NCBI RefSeq assembly: GCF_024746835.1
Contig: NZ_CP080531.1
Location: 1,984,001 to 2,048,000, forward strand
Reading direction: 5' to 3'
From: Mesorhizobium sp. AR02
GTDB taxonomy: Bacteria > Pseudomonadota > Alphaproteobacteria > Rhizobiales > Rhizobiaceae
DNA: 64,000 nucleotides
Position 1 is the first letter of the stretch. The number at the start of each line of letters is the position of its first letter. The position numbers and the translations under genes were made by a program. A model generated the notes under the pieces. The model ran no database searches, was not told where the DNA came from, and saw only the letters and a list, made by a program, of their open reading frames with translations. Below are positions 57,040-64,000 of the stretch, piece by piece.

Positions 57040-60000
57040 TCACTCGCTCTCATAACTGACGAAATCCGACCGCGAATCCGGCTGCTGGCCGCCTCCGGTC
57101 CGGTCGGCCTTCACCAGCGATGCGAACGGGGTGGCGGCAGCGGGAAGATACGAGCTGACGAATCGCCACAGGAACAGCCCGCGCCGGCGCACATGCCCGG
57201 CGATGAGATCCTCCAGCAGCTGCGGAAAATCGATCACCTGCGGTAACGGCGCGGTGGCGAAAAGGGCGGCACCTAAAGCGACCCCGCCGTCGTGCAGCGT
57301 TGCGAGGCCATAGGATGCGGCCGGTGGCGGCAGCACAGGTTCCGGCACAATGCCGAGGTCAACGCTGAGCGAAGGCTGCGTGGGGCTGTCCGGTATCTTC
57401 GAGACAACGATACGCAGCCGGTCACCCGGCGAGATGTTCGCTGGCGTATCGGCCAGCAGCGCCTGGTCGCGAACCTCGCGCAACCCCGGAATGGGAATTG
57501 CGTACGGCCTTTTGCCTCGCACGAAATAGCGAATTCCACTGGTGTTCGTGGCCGCGATGCCCAGCGTCCGTTCCGGCCCGCCGTCGCGCGGCACCACCTT
57601 GATGCTCAGCGCCCATGCTCCCTCCGGAGGCGCGGGGTTGGGGTCCGGCGTCTTCTCCTGTTTCCAGAATGCGAAATGGATCGTAGCGCCAGTGTCGTAT
57701 TCGGCGCGATCGATCGCCAGCACGTGCGGCACATCCGCGATCGCGAGCTGGCCAGTTCTTGTAGGGCTGCCCAGCTCACGGTCGTAGGCGGGATCTCCAA
57801 AGCAGAGCGTGAACGGCATGAGGGGCAGCCAGCGCCGCTGCGCTGGAATATGGGGAAGATCGAAAACGATCGTCTTCGGCGGCCCGGAAATCAAGTCTTC
57901 GCGCTCCTCGTCCACGGGAGCCTCAGGGCGCCCGATCTCATCCGGAGCAAGTTCCTGGCCTCCGGAGGGCGCCGGATCGAACCTGGAATCAGCGTCTTTC
58001 GGCTCGAGCGGCACACCACAGCGAACGGCGAAACGGATTTGCGTGTCTGCGGATGCCTCACCCAGTGCCGTGGCAATCGCACGACGTGCCGCTTCGCGCG
58101 AAGTGGGCTCGGATATGATGAACTCCACGAGCAGGCGCCTGGCGTCTCCCTTTCCGGGCGATCCGCCCTGATCACCGATGGTCTCGCCCCAGATCATCCG
58201 GTTGAACCTCACCACAGTGCCCGCAACCTGCAGCGTGGCGACTGCCATGTGCTCGGTGACCGGATCTCTCTGTGGCGGTAGCAAGCCAACGCGTGCGAGT
58301 GCGATTCGCGCCGGTATGTCGCCAGGCACAGTGGCGGCGAGGCGGATCCTGCCGTCCCATGCTGACGAGAGCCAGCCAAAGCCTGGCGAGACGATGCTGA
58401 ACGTCACACTGCGGGGATTGTACTGCCCGTCATCCGGATCTGACGTGCGGTCGAACCGCAAGACAATGGCCGGACCACTAACGAGTTTGAACGGCCTTAG
58501 ATTTTTGCCATCCTTCTGGTCCCCGGCGATGAATGTCCGCCTTCGCAATGCGAGGTCCGGATCGTCCGGAAGCGCGGACGAACGCGGCGCACGCAGTTGT
58601 CGCACTATAAGCGGGCCGCGCGCGGCCGGACGTCCGAAGCGGGCAAATTCGGGATCGAACGCATTCTGCCGCCAGGTCAGCAGAATACCCTCGTGCTGCG
58701 TCATCGTCGCGCCCGGGCGTTGACCGGTCGTCGTGACCTCGATCTGGCCAGGTAGCAGAGGTGCAAGATGCGAAAACTCCAGATCGCCCTCGCCGTGGGG
58801 GATCCGCGACTGGTCGAACGCCTCTGCCAGCGACTCCGGCGTAGGCGCGCGCGCCCGGGGCGGCGCCAGAACGGCAAGCCGGTCCGGCGGCGAACGGAAA
58901 TTGCTGGCCGCGCGTCGCCGGAAGGCAGTGCGCTGGCCCATTGCGATGAACGCGGCCTCGTCCATTTCCTCACGCAACTGCTGCTCCACCGGCGTGCCGT
59001 CTGCAGGTCCCCACGCCTGAGCGGACCAGGCGATACTGCGCACCCGGCCGGCCCAGGCGCGATCGTTGCGGCGGACTTCCTCGTCGCCGAGTCGGGCATG
59101 GGCGCGGGCGAGCTCTTCTGTGCGTTTCTCGTTAGGCCAGCCCAGCGCCGGCGAAGCGTGGATCGTGACCGCGCGCTCGCGCAGCACGATGGAAGGCTGC
59201 CCGACAAGACCCGGCGCGGCAGTTCTTGCGAACTCCCAGTCGACATGCGGTAACAGCGTCAGCGCATCGGTGATCGACATGCGTTCCACCTCATCGCCGG
59301 GGGCGGACTTCGCTTCGTGGATCGCTAGGTAGGACTGGTCAACACGCGCCAGCATCACGGCTCGCGGCGCGGCGCTGAGACTGAATGCACGCACCGCCGC
59401 CTCGGCGCGCTGGGGGCCTTGCACCGCGAGCGCCTCACTTGCCGGGTCAGACAGCCCGCTTGCCAGCGCAGAGGGAAGGATCTCGGCAGTGATCGTGTCC
59501 TCGTCCGCTACCAGAAGCGTGACAGCCGGCGGCAGAGATTCGACCGGTGCGCCGTCGGGTGGCCATGCGCTTACCGTGAACCGGATCTCCCGGCGCGGCA
59601 GATCATGGCTCGGCGCGACACAGCGCAGGCCTTGTCCGAACCGGCGCGGATCGGGCGCCTTCGCGAAGGATTTCGCGACCGTGGCGAGCGCCAGAAGCGT
59701 GCGCGGAAACAGCGGCCGTGCAAGCGGATTCGGAGGTTCGCTGGCGCTTCCCAGAAACGCCTGGTCGACCGCCATGGTAGCGGCCGCTTCTTCCCCGGGC
59801 TGAACGCCGATTGTTGCGGCGAAGCGTGCATCTACGAGGCTCTGTGTCCCGTCCTGCGCAGAGAAGGATCCGGGTGCCGGGCCGTCGAGCCGGCGCGGCG
59901 TCGCTGCCGCCGCGTCGTAGGCTGCAATTGTGTAATACCGGCTTGTCGTGTCGTCGACCTGCGGACATGCTGCAAGCGAACCGATGTCCGGCAGGTCATC

Positions 60001-63000
60001 AGCATTCGACTGCGCCCAGGGAAGAATCCACTGCGGCACAAACGAGACCCCGATCTCCGCGATGCGCAAGCCCGCCTGCTGCCTGTCGGTGACAGCCTCG
60101 GTCAGGCATGACCCGGTTAGGACAAGCGACTCCGGAACCTTGTCGGGGCTTCTGTCGTAGTCGTTGAAAATCTTCTGGAGGATAGGACGGGTCGGAAATC
60201 CTGCCTGGGCGAGCGCCCGGCGCACGACGCCAGCTATGCGTATGTCAGGTCCGTTGCCACCGTCGCGGTAACGCGACATGAACGCATAGGCCGCAGACTC
60301 GTCGGGCGCCCTGAATTCGTCCCCGGCCTCACGCACCAGCGCCTGCATGTCCATCAGGCAAAGCTGGTCGACCGACGTCCAGGCGAGCGGCGCGCGCGAG
60401 TCGCTTCCCGGCCATGTCTGGCTCTCGGCCGGCGTCAGCGCATGTTTGACCACAGCGCGGAAAAGCCACGGCTCGCGCAATGCGATCACACCCGCTTCGT
60501 CCAGCGCCAGAAGCGCAAGGGGCAGCTCATGAGCGCAGAGCCGCGGCTGCACCTCGTGAACAAGATCGAACATCTTCGTCCGCGTCATCGTAAGCGTGGT
60601 GGTCCAGTCTGGCTTTTTGCCGGGATCCGGATCAAATATCGCGTTGCCCACGATTGCGTCGCCGACCGGCCATGCGATTGTGCTCGTCTTCAACGCGCTG
60701 AAATCTGCATCGAGCCGCAGCGACGAACACCAGACCGGATCGCTGCCGGAACGCCCGACATGCCTGTGGCGGATCGCCTGGATCCGCTGTGCGGTCGCCG
60801 GGCCGGCAGCATCGAACGCGAACTCGATGAATGCCGAGCCGAGTTTTGCTACCGGCCATCCTGTCACCGCACCCGACGGCGTGCGCTTCAGAACGAACGC
60901 TATCGCGCCGCGCAGGCGGCCCGGCGGCAGCAGGAAGCCACGAAACAGGGTGGCACTCGCGGTCGTGTGGTCGAAATCCATCCGCATTACGATTACGCCT
61001 GCGTCATGGTCGATCTCTTCGGTCGCGAGCCCCTCCGTCGAGGACAACCCGAGCCAATCAATCGAACGCGACCCATAGTTGCGCACGAAAGCGAAAGGAC
61101 TTGAGGCATCGTTCGCTCGCAACGGCGCGCGCAGCCGCGCGTCGTCCAGCGTTAGCTCCGGGGCGCCCACCTTAGGCCAGCGCAGCGAAAATTCCTTCAT
61201 CTGTAGCGGACTGTCGCCCGGGTCACCCCTGCAGCTTGCGGCAATCGCGTCGGCAGCAAACGCCGCGTCGCGCAGGTCGAACTTGCAGGCCTGTCCGAAC
61301 AGACGGGCCGTTAGGCTAGCAGACGAAATGTAAACGGCGCCGTTTTTTGCCGCCAGGACAAGGCCAAGCGTGATCGGCGCCGTCGAAGCGGGTACGATCT
61401 GCGCGTCGGCGCGGAACACGAGTTCGGCAGGCGACTGGAGGAACGGCTCGTCGGCATTATCGCCTATCGTCACCTGCACGATTGACCGGAAGCCGAATGT
61501 CCCCGCGGAATCGTCGAAAGACAGCAACACAAGATTCCCGGACGCGTAGGCATCTTCGGCTGCGAAGACCATCTCCCCGGGCTGTTCGGGAGTTGGCTCG
61601 GCGAGCTTCACCGAGGCCACCACCTGAAGCAGTACCGGCGTGCCGTCAGCGTTCATCTCGAACGCGACGAGGCGCAACGGGCGCGCCACCAGTGGTCCGG
61701 CGAGCGGGAATTCGAATTTGCCGAGGGCATCGGCGTCGACCGCACCGGCGTCAACCTTTGGATAGAAGCGCCATTCGTAGAGCGACTTTGCAATCCGGTT
61801 GCGGCTGATGGCTTCCGGATCGGAACCGAGCCCGGTTTCGATGCCGCCCGAGCGATCAAAAACGAGCCTGTCCCCGCCGGTGATCGGCAGGTCGCGGAAC
61901 CAGAACCCGAGGCGGTTCGGCCCGACGGCGACTTCAATCGGTGTGCGCAACGTGGCGAGCGACAGACGCTGGTCACCGGGCGCCTTGCGGATCGAGATAT
62001 CGCGCGAGGTGAACGCATCCGACGATGTGTTCGGATCAAGGGCGAGCGACAGGCCACGCGCGTCATGCAACTGGTCGGGCGCTGTTTCGCTTTCAGCAAG
62101 GGGTCTCGGCTGTGCCTTGAAGGACGACGGCGCGAAACCGTCGACCTTGATGTCCGGTTCCCCGCCCGTACCGGGGCGCAGACTGTCCCCGTCAATGACG
62201 AAGTTCGCCGTCAGGCCGCCAAGCGCCCTGCCGCCCGCATACCACTCCGAATCTCTGGTGGTGGTGCCAAGACAGTAAGCACCGAGATTGACGCCCTGGT
62301 CCGGCCGCGTAACCCTGAACGCAAATGTATCGGGCTTCCAGACATAGGGTTCGACCAGCCCATGTACCGAGGCTGTTGTCAGCTCTGTACCAGGGTCGTG
62401 CCACAGGGAGATCTTTCCGTCCTTGCTCTCGTCGAGCACGACGCGATCGGCTTCTGTGCGCGCGCGTGCGATGCGCCTCGCATTCTCGAACCAGAAGTCG
62501 GACAGCCGGCGCAGATCCAGCGCAGTCGGAGGCCGGTCCTGCGCCGGTGCGGCGTCCTGCTTTCTGGCCGGCACCACCTTCGGCTCGGGCGCCCTGGCGT
62601 TGGCGAACAGCTCATCGAGAAGTGGCAGGTCGAAGCGCAGCGATACGAGCATGCTGCTCGTGTCCAGCATCGAGGCGTTTGCCCGGAGCGTGAATTCAAC
62701 ACCCGGAAGCGTCAGCGACGCAAGCGCCACGCCGGCCTGCTCGCGCGGCGAGGACGGATAGGGATCGGCACCTGCCGCCAGCTGTGGTGGCCACGGCCAG
62801 CGCCAGCTCCCGTCGCCATTCACGCTTGTGCCCGCCGGAAGCGTCGCGCGCGGCAGGCGCTTGCCGTTGTCGAAACTCATGCCGAGCTGGCCAGTGCGCG
62901 CCACCTGTGTCGGCACCAGTTCGCGCGTCGCCGAAGGGTGCAGGGCGCTTTCAGCCGTGCGGGTCATTGCCACCGACGACACCAGCGCGAGTGCATCGTG

Positions 63001-64000
63001 CGCACCCCACACCAGAAGTGGCGGTCCCCCGTCAGGCCTCGCCACGACCGGCAGCGAAAACGTTACATTGCCAAGCATGCCTGCATCAACTCTGTCAACG
63101 TCGACGCTCCAGCCGGGCGTGTCGCGTCCTCCGAATATGATAGGAATGCTGTCGAGCGCCGCCGGACCCGCGTCGCGGGGAGGAAGAATCTCGATCGGAG
63201 ACGGGCTGGCTTCACCGGCCCACAACAGGCCATCAAGCACGCCGAACGCATCCGTGATGTTCACCGCAATGGTGCGCGGCGTCGCACTGTCCTGCGGCTT
63301 CGTCCATCTGACTACGATCGATACGCCGGAAGCCGCGGCGATCAGCAGGCCGGGCAGATCGGTGCCATCGGGTTGTGTGCCGGTCTTGAGCGGCACGTCG
63401 ATACGCAGGAAGCCGGCGAATGCTGACAGATTCGTCGAGGCCCGGGACGGTTTCGGAGCGTCCGGCATCGGCGCATCGGGAAGGGGGATCTGCACCCAGC
63501 CGCGGTCAAGTGCAATGAAAGCATAGGGAGGCCGCGCCTTTTCGGCGATCGCGCCCGAACTTCCCCAGACCGCGGACAGTCGCTCAACGAGCGCTTCCAC
63601 CGCTGCTGTGCCTGCAAACGGCTGCAGCGTCACGGCATCGGGATTGCCACCCGGAATCCGGGCCGCAGGCGGCGGTTCGCTCCATGACAGAGCGACAGCC
63701 GGCCCGGTCGCCGGTGCGGCTGTATCGTTCGGCATCGACATGATGGTCAATTCGGCCGGCGCGCCCGGCGCGCGGGCGGACAGCCGCGCGATGTGTCGAA
63801 CCATTTCCGCGACGCCCGGCTCGCCTCCCGTCGGGTCGGTGCGTGTGAGCACCTTCACCCCGATGCCTTCCTCGCGCAGCAGCACTTCGGGGATGACATC
63901 GGCCGTGCCGCAGCTGTAGCTCCTCAGACCCTTGTCGAACGCGAGCGGCCAGGACAGCGGCGGGACACCGCGAGAGTCAATCTGCAGAACGATACTTCCG
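57040..64000 (-). CDS. Giant protein of unknown function (N-terminus outside window)
   Basis: One uninterrupted minus-strand frame covers 6,961 bases, giving at least 2,319 residues. It is open at the window edge, so the start lies beyond 64000. No catalytic motif, coiled coil, transmembrane segment or repeat stands out. Composition is rich in Ala, Pro, Asp and Arg and poor in Lys and Cys, and the sequence suggests many short beta strands (for example TNFVIDGDSLRPG-like and SVTFSIVSPGFGWLSSAWDG stretches). The absence of any stop over 6.9 kb with protein-like composition supports real coding. I do not recognise the family. Its GC-rich style differs from the AT-richer island beside it. Confidence 0.8.
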   Translation of the reverse strand, partial: GSIVLQIDSRGVPPLSWPLAFDKGLRSYSCGTADVIPEVLLREEGIGVKVLTRTDPTGGEPGVAEMVRHIARLSARAPGAPAELTIMSMPNDTAAPATGPAVALSWSEPPPAARIPGGNPDAVTLQPFAGTAAVEALVERLSAVWGSSGAIAEKARPPYAFIALDRGWVQIPLPDAPMPDAPKPSRASTNLSAFAGFLRIDVPLKTGTQPDGTDLPGLLIAAASGVSIVVRWTKPQDSATPRTIAVNITDAFGVLDGLLWAGEASPSPIEILPPRDAGPAALDSIPIIFGGRDTPGWSVDVDRVDAGMLGNVTFSLPVVARPDGGPPLLVWGAHDALALVSSVAMTRTAESALHPSATRELVPTQVARTGQLGMSFDNGKRLPRATLPAGTSVNGDGSWRWPWPPQLAAGADPYPSSPREQAGVALASLTLPGVEFTLRANASMLDTSSMLVSLRFDLPLLDELFANARAPEPKVVPARKQDAAPAQDRPPTALDLRRLSDFWFENARRIARARTEADRVVLDESKDGKISLWHDPGTELTTASVHGLVEPYVWKPDTFAFRVTRPDQGVNLGAYCLGTTTRDSEWYAGGRALGGLTANFVIDGDSLRPGTGGEPDIKVDGFAPSSFKAQPRPLAESETAPDQLHDARGLSLALDPNTSSDAFTSRDISIRKAPGDQRLSLATLRTPIEVAVGPNRLGFWFRDLPITGGDRLVFDRSGGIETGLGSDPEAISRNRIAKSLYEWRFYPKVDAGAVDADALGKFEFPLAGPLVARPLRLVAFEMNADGTPVLLQVVASVKLAEPTPEQPGEMVFAAEDAYASGNLVLLSFDDSAGTFGFRSIVQVTIGDNADEPFLQSPAELVFRADAQIVPASTAPITLGLVLAAKNGAVYISSASLTARLFGQACKFDLRDAAFAADAIAASCRGDPGDSPLQMKEFSLRWPKVGAPELTLDDARLRAPLRANDASSPFAFVRNYGSRSIDWLGLSSTEGLATEEIDHDAGVIVMRMDFDHTTASATLFRGFLLPPGRLRGAIAFVLKRTPSGAVTGWPVAKLGSAFIEFAFDAAGPATAQRIQAIRHRHVGRSGSDPVWCSSLRLDADFSALKTSTIAWPVGDAIVGNAIFDPDPGKKPDWTTTLTMTRTKMFDLVHEVQPRLCAHELPLALLALDEAGVIALREPWLFRAVVKHALTPAESQTWPGSDSRAPLAWTSVDQLCLMDMQALVREAGDEFRAPDESAAYAFMSRYRDGGNGPDIRIAGVVRRALAQAGFPTRPILQKIFNDYDRSPDKVPESLVLTGSCLTEAVTDRQQAGLRIAEIGVSFVPQWILPWAQSNADDLPDIGSLAACPQVDDTTSRYYTIAAYDAAAATPRRLDGPAPGSFSAQDGTQSLVDARFAATIGVQPGEEAAATMAVDQAFLGSASEPPNPLARPLFPRTLLALATVAKSFAKAPDPRRFGQGLRCVAPSHDLPRREIRFTVSAWPPDGAPVESLPPAVTLLVADEDTITAEILPSALASGLSDPASEALAVQGPQRAEAAVRAFSLSAAPRAVMLARVDQSYLAIHEAKSAPGDEVERMSITDALTLLPHVDWEFARTAAPGLVGQPSIVLRERAVTIHASPALGWPNEKRTEELARAHARLGDEEVRRNDRAWAGRVRSIAWSAQAWGPADGTPVEQQLREEMDEAAFIAMGQRTAFRRRAASNFRSPPDRLAVLAPPRARAPTPESLAEAFDQSRIPHGEGDLEFSHLAPLLPGQIEVTTTGQRPGATMTQHEGILLTWRQNAFDPEFARFGRPAARGPLIVRQLRAPRSSALPDDPDLALRRRTFIAGDQKDGKNLRPFKLVSGPAIVLRFDRTSDPDDGQYNPRSVTFSIVSPGFGWLSSAWDGRIRLAATVPGDIPARIALARVGLLPPQRDPVTEHMAVATLQVAGTVVRFNRMIWGETIGDQGGSPGKGDARRLLVEFIISEPTSREAARRAIATALGEASADTQIRFAVRCGVPLEPKDADSRFDPAPSGGQELAPDEIGRPEAPVDEEREDLISGPPKTIVFDLPHIPAQRRWLPLMPFTLCFGDPAYDRELGSPTRTGQLAIADVPHVLAIDRAEYDTGATIHFAFWKQEKTPDPNPAPPEGAWALSIKVVPRDGGPERTLGIAATNTSGIRYFVRGKRPYAIPIPGLREVRDQALLADTPANISPGDRLRIVVSKIPDSPTQPSLSVDLGIVPEPVLPPPAASYGLATLHDGGVALGAALFATAPLPQVIDFPQLLEDLIAGHVRRRGLFLWRFVSSYLPAAATPFASLVKADRTGGGQQPDSRSDFVSYESE

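Overview
The window looks like chromosomal DNA of a Mesorhizobium-type alphaproteobacterium (Hyphomicrobiales). The evidence is high GC, tightly packed catabolic operons with 4 to 8 bp start/stop overlaps, a heterotetrameric sarcosine oxidase operon carrying a rhizobial-type intergenic palindrome, organosulfur genes and several sugar ABC transporters under GntR regulators. This assignment comes from gene content only.

Left half, metabolic (1-38163). An aldehyde dehydrogenase (cut by the window edge) diverges from a TetR regulator. A dimethylglycine/sarcosine-dehydrogenase-like flavoprotein follows, then soxB-soxD-soxA-soxG: one-carbon and methylglycine catabolism. From 9066 to 20718 all genes are on the minus strand. 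They form an organosulfur set: ssuD, an FAD/NAD(P)-binding protein, sfnG (broken by one inserted base), a complete branched-chain-amino-acid-type ABC transporter, sfnB and an msuE-like FMN reductase. A GntR gene and a ribose/xylose-type ABC transporter diverge at about 21.7 kb; the transporter's binding-protein gene has lost its 5' end, including the signal peptide. A cyclase remnant, a zinc alcohol dehydrogenase, a second GntR gene, a phosphopantetheinyl transferase and an acyltransferase-domain remnant follow. The segment ends with a sugar-acid locus: araF-araG-araH, an SDR, an IlvD/Edd dehydratase and a DHDPS-family enzyme on the minus strand, diverging from a FadR-type GntR gene and dgoD on the plus strand.

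Right half, accessory (about 38164-57039). Base composition becomes more AT-rich and gene order mosaic. A phage-like module (ParB-like domain/adenine methylase, DUF5681, terminase) is present, with the terminase cut by an intact IS66-family element that left an 8 bp target duplication. Next come a duplicated PD-(D/E)XK-like nuclease gene (one copy frameshifted) around a small sunset-like membrane protein, a small XRE regulator, a patatin-like phospholipase with a WD40 remnant, a TIR-like gene paired with a pYEATS-like gene, an M23-like protein, a TIR-TM-WD40 protein, and a decayed TIR-NB-ARC-TPR gene. Three TIR genes plus a patatin within 10 kb give the area a defence-island character. The TIR/pYEATS pair and the M23/TIR-WD40 pair are the best candidates for poorly described systems.

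The last 7 kb is one unrecognised giant gene on the minus strand (at least 2,319 residues) that runs off the window. No rRNA, tRNA, CRISPR array, integrase or replication origin was seen.
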